Below, one piece after another: positions 1 through 6,812 of a stretch of DNA of 8,888 bases. This stretch comes from UMGS755 sp045132895 (GTDB lineage Bacteria; Bacillota; Clostridia; UBA1381; UBA9506), in assembly GCA_045132895.1 (NCBI GenBank), contig JBGUTC010000065.1:1-8888 (forward strand), in the 5' to 3' direction. The notes under the pieces are model-generated. The model was not told the origin of the DNA. It worked only from the letters and a program-made list of their open reading frames with translations, and did not search any database. Every line of letters begins with the position of its first letter. Positions within the stretch are counted from its first letter, which is position 1. The position numbers and the translations under genes were made by a program.

Positions 1-296
1 AAGAGCCCTGTAAAGTAACGGTTTACAGCGACAGCAAATATGTTGTGGATGCGGTGAATCAGGGATGGGTTTATGGCTGGAAGAAAAAAGGCTGGATCAA
101 AAGTAATAAAGAAAAGGCATTGAATCCCGATTTATGGCAGAGGCTTTTGGATCTGATGAAGATTCATGAGACGGAGTTTGTCTGGGTCAAGGGGCACGAT
201 GGGCATCCTGAAAATGAGCGCTGCGATACATTAGCCGTTGCGGCGGCAGCGGGAGAGAATTTACCGGAGGATACCGGTTATCAGCCTGCAATTTAA
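1..296 (+). CDS. rnhA: Ribonuclease HI, C-terminal part (5' end outside window)
   Basis: RNase HI cleaves the RNA strand of RNA:DNA hybrids in the cytoplasm (R-loops, Okazaki primers). The open frame runs from base 3 to the TAA at 294-296, giving 97 visible residues. It matches the C-terminal two thirds of E. coli-type RNase HI: YSDSKYV holds the catalytic Asp (visible residue 10, E. coli D70), followed by the basic 'handle' region GWKKKGW, NPDLWQRL, and WVKGHDGHPENERCD with the catalytic His (65) and Asp (75) that correspond to H124 and D134. The ending EDTGYQ is also typical of this subfamily. The first two catalytic acids (D10 and E48 in E. coli) lie outside the window. The ATG at 45 is an internal Met, not the start. 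The next gene follows after 12 bases, so the two are probably co-transcribed. Identity is secure; only the N-terminus is unseen. Confidence 0.95.
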   Translation, partial: EPCKVTVYSDSKYVVDAVNQGWVYGWKKKGWIKSNKEKALNPDLWQRLLDLMKIHETEFVWVKGHDGHPENERCDTLAVAAAAGENLPEDTGYQPAI

Positions 297-308
297 GAGG
301 AGAACCTT

Positions 309-1070
309 ATGTTATTTGATACACACGCGCATCTGGATGATGCGCGATTTGATATGGACAGAGAAGAGGTTATAGAATCCCTTCGTGCCAAGGGAGTAGA
401 ACTTCTGGTCAATGTAGGTGCAGATATGAATGGCTGTGAAAACAGTGTCCGTCTGGCAGAGCAATATGACTTTATTTACGCTGCTGTCGGGCTTCATCCT
501 TATGATGCACAGGACATGACAGAGGCTGACCTTGAGAAAATAGAAAAGCTCGCCGGGCATCAAAAGGTAGTTGCCATCGGCGAAATCGGTCTTGACTATC
601 ATTACGACGAGGCTGATAAAGAAAAGCAAAAGCTTTGGTTTTACCGTCAGATTAAACTGGCGGAAGAACTGAATCTTCCCTATATTGTTCACGATCGAGA
701 TGCTCATGCCGATTGTATGGAAATTATCCGGAAATCCGGTTATTTCCGCGGTGTGATGCATTGCTATTCCGGTAGTGTAGAAATGGCAAGGGAACTGGTT
801 GAATTAGGGTTTTATATTTCTTTTGCCGGCCCTGTAACCTTTAAAAACGGAAAAAAAGCAAAAGAAGTCGCCATTGATTTACCCCTCGATCGGCTTCTAA
901 TAGAAACCGATTGTCCTTACCTGTCTCCTGAACCCCATCGGGGCGAGAGAAACGACAGCAGTAAAGTTCGATTTGTGGCAGAGACCATTGCAGAACTAAA
1001 AGGGATGAGCGTCGATGACTTGTCCCGCATAACCTGTGAAAACGGAAAAAACTTTTTTTCGATACAGTAA
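309..1070 (+). CDS. tatD: TatD-family metal-dependent deoxyribonuclease
   Basis: Predicted cytoplasmic TIM-barrel metallohydrolase of the TatD/YcfH/YabD family, whose members have 3'-5' exonuclease or DNA-repair-related nuclease activity. The 253-residue length is normal for the family. Metal ligands and signature blocks appear in order: DTHAHLD near the N-terminus (H6, H8), GEIGLDYHYD (E92), IVHDRDAH (H128), GVMHCYSGS (H151) and the closing LLIETDCPYLSPEPHRG (D201). All expected ligands are present, so it should be active. The start at 309 is supported by AGAGGAG about 7 bases upstream. It sits 12 bases after the RNase HI gene and 14 before the aminotransferase gene. In many Bacillota tatD lies beside metG and rnmV/ksgA; that neighbourhood is not seen here. 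The exact substrate among TatD paralogues (TatD, YcfH, YjjV) cannot be settled from sequence alone; the gene symbol is a family-level label. Confidence 0.93.
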   Translation: MLFDTHAHLDDARFDMDREEVIESLRAKGVELLVNVGADMNGCENSVRLAEQYDFIYAAVGLHPYDAQDMTEADLEKIEKLAGHQKVVAIGEIGLDYHYDEADKEKQKLWFYRQIKLAEELNLPYIVHDRDAHADCMEIIRKSGYFRGVMHCYSGSVEMARELVELGFYISFAGPVTFKNGKKAKEVAIDLPLDRLLIETDCPYLSPEPHRGERNDSSKVRFVAETIAELKGMSVDDLSRITCENGKNFFSIQ

Positions 1071-1084
1071 AAGGAGAGACAAAA

Positions 1085-2278
1085 ATGGAATTTTCAAATT
1101 TGATTTCAGACAAAATGCTTGGCGTTAAAGCATCAGCCATCAGAGAGATTTTTAAGGTTGCCGGCCAGCCGGATGTCATCAGTTTTGCCGGTGGTCTGCC
1201 TGCGCCTGAAAGTTTCCCTGTTGATGCAATTAAAGCAATTTGTAACGATATTTTAGATAACGAGCCGATTACCGCTCTGCAGTATGGTATTTCTGAAGGT
1301 TATGCACCGCTTAAAAAACTGGTTCTTGACCGCATGAAGAAAAACGAAAATATTGGAACAGAAGAAGACGATATTATCATTGTCAGCGGTTCTCAACAGG
1401 GCGCAGATCTGACGGCAAAGGTTCTTTTAAATGAAGGGGATGGCGTTATCTGCGAAGAACCCAGTTTTATCGGTTGCTTAAATACGTTCCGTACCTATAA
1501 CGCGAAACTCTACGGCGTACCCATGAACGAAGATGGTATGGATTTAAATGTTTTGGAAGAAACTTTAAAGAACAATAAAAATATTAAACTGATTTATACC
1601 ATTCCGACTTTCCAGAATCCCTCCGGTATTACCTCAAGTCTGGAAGTCAGAAAGGGAATCCTGCGACTGGCACAACGATATAACGTTATGATTTTAGAGG
1701 ATAATCCCTATGGCGAACTGCGATTCTCCGGTGATAAATTGCCGACCTTAAAATCCATGGATACCACAGGAAACGTTATTTACCTTGGCTCTTTCTCTAA
1801 GGTGTTTTCTCCGGGTCTGCGCCTTGCCTATCTGATTCTGAATAAGGGCGTTATGGAGAAGTTTGTTGTTGGCAAGCAGGCAACAGATGTGCATACCAAT
1901 GTATTTTCTCAGATGATTGTTGCTCGCTATCTTGAGCAATATGATATTGATGCATCCATCGAAAAGAGCCGCGAGATATATAAGCACCGTTGTGGCTTGA
2001 TGCTCTCTTGTATGGATCGTTATTTCCCTGATAAAGTAACATATACCCGCCCGGATGGCGGTATCTTTATCTGGGTTACGATGCCTAAAGGAACGGATTC
2101 CGGTGCTTTGATGCTGGAGGCAGTTGAAAGAAAGGTAGCTTTTGTACCCGGTAGCGCGTTTATGACGGATGTTGACGCTCCTAGTCATTGCTTCCGCCTG
2201 AATTACTCAACAATGAGCGATGAAAAAATTGAAAAAGGTATAAAAATTCTGGGCGATCTGCTGACAGAACGCCTGTAA
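1085..2278 (+). CDS. PLP-dependent aminotransferase, class I/II (fold type I)
   Basis: Predicted cytoplasmic PLP enzyme of 397 residues, resembling the LysN / 2-aminoadipate aminotransferase and MocR-core branch of class I/II aminotransferases. Motifs in order: FAGGLPAPESFP (34-45, substrate-side N-terminal segment), LQYGISEGYAPL, SGSQQGADL (cofactor phosphate and ring contacts), PTFQNPSG (N178), EDNPYGEL (D206 pairs with the pyridine nitrogen; Y209), SFSK (K239, Schiff-base lysine) and FRLNYS (R371, binds the substrate carboxylate). There is no N-terminal winged-helix domain, so this is an enzyme and not a MocR regulator. The start at 1085 follows AAGGAGAG with good spacing. It lies 14 bases after tatD and just before trpS. 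The amino acid used is unknown: aromatic, aminoadipate or branched-chain substrates are all used in this branch, and adjacency to trpS is only a weak hint toward aromatic amino acids. Confidence 0.9.
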   Translation: MEFSNLISDKMLGVKASAIREIFKVAGQPDVISFAGGLPAPESFPVDAIKAICNDILDNEPITALQYGISEGYAPLKKLVLDRMKKNENIGTEEDDIIIVSGSQQGADLTAKVLLNEGDGVICEEPSFIGCLNTFRTYNAKLYGVPMNEDGMDLNVLEETLKNNKNIKLIYTIPTFQNPSGITSSLEVRKGILRLAQRYNVMILEDNPYGELRFSGDKLPTLKSMDTTGNVIYLGSFSKVFSPGLRLAYLILNKGVMEKFVVGKQATDVHTNVFSQMIVARYLEQYDIDASIEKSREIYKHRCGLMLSCMDRYFPDKVTYTRPDGGIFIWVTMPKGTDSGALMLEAVERKVAFVPGSAFMTDVDAPSHCFRLNYSTMSDEKIEKGIKILGDLLTERL

Positions 2279-2292
2279 TGTTTGAATAGATT

Positions 2293-2296
2293 GGAG
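2293..2296 (+). promoter_or_regulatory. Shine-Dalgarno site that selects the trpS ATG start
   Basis: GGAG lies 6 bases before the ATG at 2303. An in-frame TTG at 2282, seven codons upstream, has no comparable purine-rich site before it and follows the aminotransferase stop by only 3 bases. The ATG is therefore the preferred start. Confidence 0.75.
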
Positions 2297-2302
2297 ACCG
2301 TT

Positions 2303-3310
2303 ATGGAACAGCAAGCAGAAAGAAAAAAACGTATATTTTCCGGCATGCAGCCTTCCGGGGAACTGACCTTGGGAAACTATCTGGGTGCCTTAAAAAACTG
2401 GATTAAATTGCAGGATGATTATGACTGCATGTATTCTGTTATGAATATGCATGCCATTACCGTTCGCCAGGATCCTGCTGAACTCCGGAAACGGAGCATG
2501 GAAGTTTTAATGCAGTATATGGCCTGTGGTATTGATCCGGAGAAATCCATTTTATTTTTCCAGTCTCATGTTTCGGCGCACGCTGAACTGGCGTGGATTT
2601 TATCTTGTAATACTCAGATGGGCGAACTGTCACGTATGACTCAGTTTAAGGATAAATCCAAGAAACACGCGGACAATATTAATGCCGGCTTATTTACATA
2701 TCCTGTTTTAATGGCAGCAGATATCCTGCTTTACCAGACGGATTTGGTGCCTGTAGGGAACGATCAGCTGCAGCATATTGAGTTAACCCGTGATATTGCA
2801 AACCGCTTTAACCATCACTATAGCGATACCTTTGTTGTGCCGGAACCTTATATCGGAAAAGCCGGTGCCAGAGTTATGAGTCTGCAGTCGCCGGAAAACA
2901 AAATGTCTAAATCTGACCCGAATCCCAACGGTTATGTATGGCTTTTAGACCCTGAAGAGGTTATTATTAAGAAGTTTAAGCGTGCTGTAACGGATTCTGA
3001 TATGGAAGTTCGTGCCGGAGAGGATAAGCCGGGCGTAACAAATCTGTTGACCATTTACTGTGCTGTAACCGGTAAGTCCTTAGAAGAGGCAGAAAAAGAA
3101 TTTGCTGGTCAGGGTTACGGAACATTTAAGCAGACTGTCGGTGAGGCCGTTGCGGCAGAACTGGCGCCCATCCGTAAGCGCTACGACGAATTGGCAAAAG
3201 ATAAGGCATATGTAGAAGAGGTTTATGTAAAAGGTGCCGAAATGGCTGAAAGAATCGCGGCTAAAACCTTACGGAAAGTTTATAAAAAAGTTGGTTTTAT
3301 TGCTCGCTGA
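2303..3310 (+). CDS. trpS: Tryptophanyl-tRNA synthetase
   Basis: Class Ic aminoacyl-tRNA synthetase that activates tryptophan with ATP and charges tRNA-Trp. From the ATG at 2303 it has 335 residues, the usual bacterial size. Features: FSGMQPSGE then TLGNYLGAL (residues 22-30, the TrpRS form of the HIGH motif), YQTDLVPVGNDQLQH (tryptophan and ATP pocket region), and NKMSKSDPN with the KMSKS loop at K200-S204. The C-terminal helical anticodon-binding part is intact. An upstream TTG at 2282 would add seven residues (MNRLETV) but lacks a good ribosome site. Unlike many Bacillota trpS genes, there is no room for a T-box leader: only 24 bases separate it from the aminotransferase gene, so any T-box control would have to sit at the operon head outside the window. 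It lies 15 bases before the S4-domain gene. Confidence 0.97.
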   Translation: MEQQAERKKRIFSGMQPSGELTLGNYLGALKNWIKLQDDYDCMYSVMNMHAITVRQDPAELRKRSMEVLMQYMACGIDPEKSILFFQSHVSAHAELAWILSCNTQMGELSRMTQFKDKSKKHADNINAGLFTYPVLMAADILLYQTDLVPVGNDQLQHIELTRDIANRFNHHYSDTFVVPEPYIGKAGARVMSLQSPENKMSKSDPNPNGYVWLLDPEEVIIKKFKRAVTDSDMEVRAGEDKPGVTNLLTIYCAVTGKSLEEAEKEFAGQGYGTFKQTVGEAVAAELAPIRKRYDELAKDKAYVEEVYVKGAEMAERIAAKTLRKVYKKVGFIAR

Positions 3311-3325
3311 GGAAGGATTTAAACG

Positions 3326-3568
3326 ATGCGCTTAGATAAATTTTTAAAAGTTTCAAGAATTATTAAACGCCGGACTGTTGCCAACGAAGCCTGCGATCAG
3401 GGCAGAGTGACAGTAAACGGAAATGTGGCGAAGGCATCTTATGATGTGAAGTTAGGGGATAAACTGGAACTCCGTTTCGGCGAAAAAACAATGCGGGTTG
3501 AGGTTTTGAAGATTACGGAACACGTTGGAAAAGATGCGGCAGCAGAACTGTATAGGGTTCTGCCGTAA
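3326..3568 (+). CDS. rqcP: RqcP (YabO)-type S4 RNA-binding protein
   Basis: Small 80-residue, basic S4-domain protein. The S4 fold spans roughly residues 1-60, with RLDKFLKVSRIIKRR (first helix, RNA-contacting arginines and lysines), then EACDQGRVTVNGNVAK and the SYDVKLGDKLEL strand-turn; the last 20 residues are a short tail. Length and sequence fit RqcP/YabO of Bacillota. In B. subtilis that protein binds stalled 50S-peptidyl-tRNA and helps RqcH add C-terminal alanine tails. HslR/Hsp15, the proteobacterial relative, is longer and carries a C-terminal extension absent here. In B. subtilis yabO lies with mazG, yabN and divIC; here it lies between trpS and a TPR membrane protein, two genes from mutS2, another ribosome quality-control factor. 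The start has a GGAAGG-like site at 3310-3316. The RqcP role, as opposed to another small S4 protein, is inferred from size and motif. Confidence 0.88.
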   Translation: MRLDKFLKVSRIIKRRTVANEACDQGRVTVNGNVAKASYDVKLGDKLELRFGEKTMRVEVLKITEHVGKDAAAELYRVLP

Positions 3569-3579
3569 AGGAGATAGTT

Positions 3580-4371
3580 ATGCTTAAAGTATTATTAGGT
3601 CTTGGCTTTGTTGTTCTGACGATTTATTTGCTATTTACCAATCCTCTGTGGGGCGTTTTGTTGTCTATAGGTCTTTTGATATATCTTTACGTTGCAAAGT
3701 ATGCGGCAATCTGCATCGCAATGGCTATGCGGAGTTACGGCAATCAGGATATTAACGGATGTTTTCGTTGGTTCAGCCGGGCGGAAAAGAAGGGTATGAA
3801 TGCCAATCAAAAGATTACGTATGCCTATTATTTAATGCGTGAAGGTCGCGTAGAGCGCTCAGAAGCGCTTTTAAATTCGGTTCTTGCTTTTCAGCAGAAA
3901 CCTGAACTTAAGGCATTAGCGAAATCTAACCATGCTATTTTACTCATGAAAACCGGGCGGATTTATGAAGCGAAAGAAGAGCTGGAAGAAATTTTTCCAA
4001 CCTTTAAAAATAGCAATATGTATGGTAGCCTGGGCTATCTCTATATTTTGACCGGTGATCTGAAAAAAGCGACGGAATTTAACCTGGAGGGTTATGATTA
4101 TAATCCTGAAAATGCCGTCATTCTGGATAATATGGTTCAGCTGTATACAAAACTTGGTGATTATGATGAAGCATACAAATATGCTTGTCAGTTGATGGAA
4201 AAAGAGCCTGTTTTCATTGAGGCATATTATAATACCGCTGTGGTGGAAAAGGAACTGGGCAAACTCGAAGACGCTAAAAAGCACTTAGAACATGCTCTTA
4301 CCATCCGGACCACCTTTATGAGCACCATCAGTCATGAAGACGCTCAGGCTCTTTATGATTCAATTGGATAA
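3580..4371 (+). CDS. Membrane-anchored tetratricopeptide-repeat protein, function unknown
   Basis: 263 residues. The N-terminus carries two hydrophobic helices with a short turn (about 2-20 and 23-48), which would place both the extreme N-terminus and the main domain on the same side, most simply the cytoplasm, since positive charges (R51, R63, R67, K70-71) follow helix 2. The rest is a helical TPR array: about 76-103 (YYLMREGRVERSEALL), 112-139 (LLMKTGRIYEAKEELEEIF), 146-177 (LGYLYILTGDLKKATEF), 180-210 (VQLYTKLGDYDEAYKYA) and 214-243 (AVVEKELGKLEDAKKHLEHAL), with TPR-like G/Y/A spacing. TPRs bind peptides or partner proteins; no catalytic motif is seen. It starts 11 bases after the rqcP stop with AAAGGAG in the gap, so translation of the two is probably coupled. 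It is the last gene before the terminator at 4380. I do not recognise a named family. Confidence 0.85.
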   Translation: MLKVLLGLGFVVLTIYLLFTNPLWGVLLSIGLLIYLYVAKYAAICIAMAMRSYGNQDINGCFRWFSRAEKKGMNANQKITYAYYLMREGRVERSEALLNSVLAFQQKPELKALAKSNHAILLMKTGRIYEAKEELEEIFPTFKNSNMYGSLGYLYILTGDLKKATEFNLEGYDYNPENAVILDNMVQLYTKLGDYDEAYKYACQLMEKEPVFIEAYYNTAVVEKELGKLEDAKKHLEHALTIRTTFMSTISHEDAQALYDSIG

Positions 4372-4379
4372 AAATATGT

Positions 4380-4404
4380 TGCCGGCTTAGCCGGCACTTT
4401 TTTT
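4380..4404 (+). terminator. Intrinsic terminator closing the rnhA-to-TPR gene run
   Basis: A perfect 7-bp GC-rich stem, TGCCGGC (4380-4386) and GCCGGCA (4390-4396), with a TTA loop, one C, then seven T (4398-4404). It begins 8 bases after the TPR stop codon. The mutS2 ribosome site (GGAGA, 4408-4412) starts just 3 bases beyond the T-run. Read on the opposite strand the U-run is poor, so it acts mainly on + strand transcripts. Confidence 0.88.
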
Positions 4405-4417
4405 CACGGAGAAAACT

Positions 4418-6778
4418 ATGGATAAAAAATCATTTGTAACACTTGAATTTGATAAAATTTTAAGCCGAATGGCAGGTTTTACCCAAAATGAGCCGGTACG
4501 GCAGCGGATTCTTTCTTTAGAACCAACGGCATCTTTAGAAGAGGCACGCCTATGGCAGAGCCAGACTACAGAGGCGGTAGACATGAGCCTTCGTCGCGGC
4601 AATCCTCCCGGACTTAAGGTGACGGATGTTACGGCAGCAATTCTGCGGGCAGAGCGCGGTGGTGCTCTCACGATGGCTGAACTGTTGGCAGTTTCATCTC
4701 TGGCCAAAACTGCCCGTTCCGTCAAGCGTTATATAGAGGATGACAAGGCGCTTCCTGAAGGCACTTTGATGGGTCTGGGGACTGTTTTAGAGCCGTTGCG
4801 ACCTGTTTCTGACAGAGTAGATGACGCGATCATCAACGAAGAAGAAATAGCAGATGGGGCAAGTCCTGAACTCTATCAGATTCGTCGTAAGAAAAAATCC
4901 CTTTCTAATAAAATCCGGGACACTCTTCAGGAAATGATCAGTTCACCCCGGTATCAGAAAGCACTGCAGGAGCCGATTGTGACGATGCGCGGAGACCGGT
5001 ATGTTTTGCCGGTTAAGGCGGAGAATAAAAACGAAATTAAAGGTATTGTCCATGATGCATCAGCATCCGGTGCAACCTTATTTATTGAGCCGATGTCAGT
5101 TGTTTCCATTACCAACTCGCTGGCGGCACTAGATGCTGAAGAAAAGGAAGAAATTAATCGGATTTTACTTGAATTATCTGCTTTTGTTGCGGAGTTCAGT
5201 AACGAAATTCGAAGTAATTTGGAGACACTTTATGAGCTCGATTTTCTTTTTGCAAAGGCTAAGCTCAGTCTGGCGCAGAATGCGATAGAGCCCATTCTGA
5301 ATGATGAGGGAACTGTCAATATCTTAAAAGGCCGACATCCGCTTCTGGACCAGAAAAAGGTTGTTCCTGTAGATATCTATCTTGGAGAAGAGTTTGATAC
5401 ATTAGTCATTACTGGTCCCAATACAGGTGGTAAAACTGTCTCTCTGAAAACTCTCGGTCTGCTTTCTTTGATGGCGGCGTGCGGATTACACGTCACAGCC
5501 GGCGAACAGAGTCAACTTTCTATTTTTGAAAATATCTTTGCGGATATTGGCGATGAGCAGAGTATTGAGCAAAGCCTCAGTACTTTTTCGTCTCATGTTG
5601 TAAACCTGGTCAGCATTCTCAATCGCCTGACTCCCAGCAGCTTGGTCCTAGCCGATGAATTGGGAGCAGGAACGGATCCGACAGAAGGTGCTGCTCTGGC
5701 AATTTCAATTTTGGATTATATTCGCAGTTATGGCGCAAAGGCTGCGGCCACGACCCACTATAGCGAATTGAAACTCTATGCTTTATCAACGGAACGAGTT
5801 GAAAACGCATCTTGCGAATTTGACCTGAAAACTCTTTCGCCGACCTATAAGCTTTTGATTGGAATTCCCGGAAAAAGTAATGCGTTTGCGATTTCAAGGC
5901 GGCTTGGCATGAAAGAGGAAATTCTCTCTCGAGCCGGAGAATTATTAAACGATGAAAATGTTCAGATGGAAGACGTTCTGGCTCGTTTGGAGAAAAACCG
6001 TCAACAAGCGGCGAAACAACGCCGTCAGGCAGAAACTATGCGCCGTGATGCGCGAGATATCCGGGAGAGTCTTAAAAAGGAACAGGACGATTTAGAGCGT
6101 CAGCGTACGAAGATTATTGAAGAGGCAAGGACAGAAGCCTTGCGGATTTTAGAAGCGGCAAAGGAGGAGTCTCAGCGCGCTGTTAAGGAAATCCGTTCTA
6201 TTCGTGATAATGCGGCTCTGAAAGAAGCGCTGCAAAAGGCTGAAGCAGAGCGGACTGCTTTGAGAGAAAAACAGGAGGCCTTGGCAGGAAAACAGCAGGA
6301 CATTCCAAAACGTGTGGGCAAACCGCCGAAAAACCTGAAAGTTGGAGACACGGTACGGATTATTTCATTAGATCAAACTGCAACAGTTCTATCCGTGCCG
6401 GATTCTTCCGGTAATCTGCAGGTACAGGCCGGGATTATGAAAATTAAGGTCAACATCTCAGATCTTTTGCGTGAACAGGAACAACAGAAAAAACAGCAGA
6501 CATCCTATGTCACCCGGTCAACCAGGAGTAGCGCTCACGCGAAAACGGAAATTGATTTACGGGGTATGACGCTGGATGAAGCCATCATGGAAACGGATCG
6601 TTTCATTGACCAGGCACTCCTTGCCAATCTGCAGAATATAACGATTATTCACGGTAAAGGAACCGGCGTTCTTCGAAAAGGCATTACCGACTATCTTCGC
6701 CATCACCGTTTGGTTAAATCCTTCCGTGCCGGAGGATTAGGCGAGGGAGATACCGGTCTGACGATTGTGACGTTATAA
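4418..6778 (+). CDS. mutS2: MutS2 ATPase/Smr endonuclease (ribosome-collision and recombination factor)
   Basis: 786 residues, the normal MutS2 length. In order: helical lever/core region (about 1-310); MutS-type ABC ATPase with Walker A GPNTGGKT (333-340), the serine-rich signature-like segment EQSLSTFSSH, Walker B LVLADELGAGTDPTEG (D413, E414) and the following TTHYSELK switch; a long charged coiled coil (about 515-625); a KOW-like beta segment (about 642-685); and a C-terminal Smr domain with DLRG (713-716) and HGKGTG (745-750). The N-terminal mismatch-recognition domain of MutS is absent, as expected. In B. subtilis MutS2 senses collided ribosomes and splits them, feeding 50S-peptidyl-tRNA to RqcH/RqcP; in other bacteria it has been linked to suppression of recombination. 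The start at 4418 has GGAGA 5 bases upstream. The promoter is not evident: a terminator fills the 46-base gap before it. Confidence 0.97.
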   Translation: MDKKSFVTLEFDKILSRMAGFTQNEPVRQRILSLEPTASLEEARLWQSQTTEAVDMSLRRGNPPGLKVTDVTAAILRAERGGALTMAELLAVSSLAKTARSVKRYIEDDKALPEGTLMGLGTVLEPLRPVSDRVDDAIINEEEIADGASPELYQIRRKKKSLSNKIRDTLQEMISSPRYQKALQEPIVTMRGDRYVLPVKAENKNEIKGIVHDASASGATLFIEPMSVVSITNSLAALDAEEKEEINRILLELSAFVAEFSNEIRSNLETLYELDFLFAKAKLSLAQNAIEPILNDEGTVNILKGRHPLLDQKKVVPVDIYLGEEFDTLVITGPNTGGKTVSLKTLGLLSLMAACGLHVTAGEQSQLSIFENIFADIGDEQSIEQSLSTFSSHVVNLVSILNRLTPSSLVLADELGAGTDPTEGAALAISILDYIRSYGAKAAATTHYSELKLYALSTERVENASCEFDLKTLSPTYKLLIGIPGKSNAFAISRRLGMKEEILSRAGELLNDENVQMEDVLARLEKNRQQAAKQRRQAETMRRDARDIRESLKKEQDDLERQRTKIIEEARTEALRILEAAKEESQRAVKEIRSIRDNAALKEALQKAEAERTALREKQEALAGKQQDIPKRVGKPPKNLKVGDTVRIISLDQTATVLSVPDSSGNLQVQAGIMKIKVNISDLLREQEQQKKQQTSYVTRSTRSSAHAKTEIDLRGMTLDEAIMETDRFIDQALLANLQNITIIHGKGTGVLRKGITDYLRHHRLVKSFRAGGLGEGDTGLTIVTL

Positions 6779-6780
6779 AT

Positions 6781-6812
6781 AAAAAAAGTGGGGTAAATCC
6801 CCACTTTTTTTT
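6781..6812. terminator. Bidirectional intrinsic terminator between convergent genes
   Basis: GTGGGG (6788-6793) pairs with CCCCAC (6799-6804) around a TAAAT loop; flanking A7 (6781-6787) and T8 (6805-6812) extend the stem and supply a U-run in either direction. It lies 2 bases after the mutS2 stop, and its right arm overlaps the stop codon (6811-6813, minus strand) of the converging gene, so it can end both transcripts. Confidence 0.92.

Noticed and set aside
312..761. Long antisense open frame opposite tatD, and similar antisense frames opposite the aminotransferase, TPR and mutS2 genes
   Set aside because: They lie wholly within well-supported genes, have no ribosome sites or recognisable domains, and their compositions read as shadows of the real frames.
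2282..2302. TTG at 2282 as the trpS start
   Set aside because: No purine-rich ribosome site precedes it, whereas the ATG at 2303 has GGAG at 6-base spacing; the added seven residues do not look like part of the TrpRS N-terminus.
4099..4104. TATAAT inside the TPR gene as a possible internal promoter for mutS2 (also a second one at 4228-4233)
   Set aside because: No acceptable -35 hexamer lies 16-18 bases upstream of either, no TGn extended element fits, and both strings are explained by Tyr/Asn/Asp-rich coding sequence. Transcripts from them would still meet the terminator at 4380.
6781..6812. A-rich/T-rich inverted repeat as a possible insertion-sequence end or attachment site
   Set aside because: It is fully explained as a bidirectional intrinsic terminator between convergent genes; there is no second copy, target duplication or transposase in the window.
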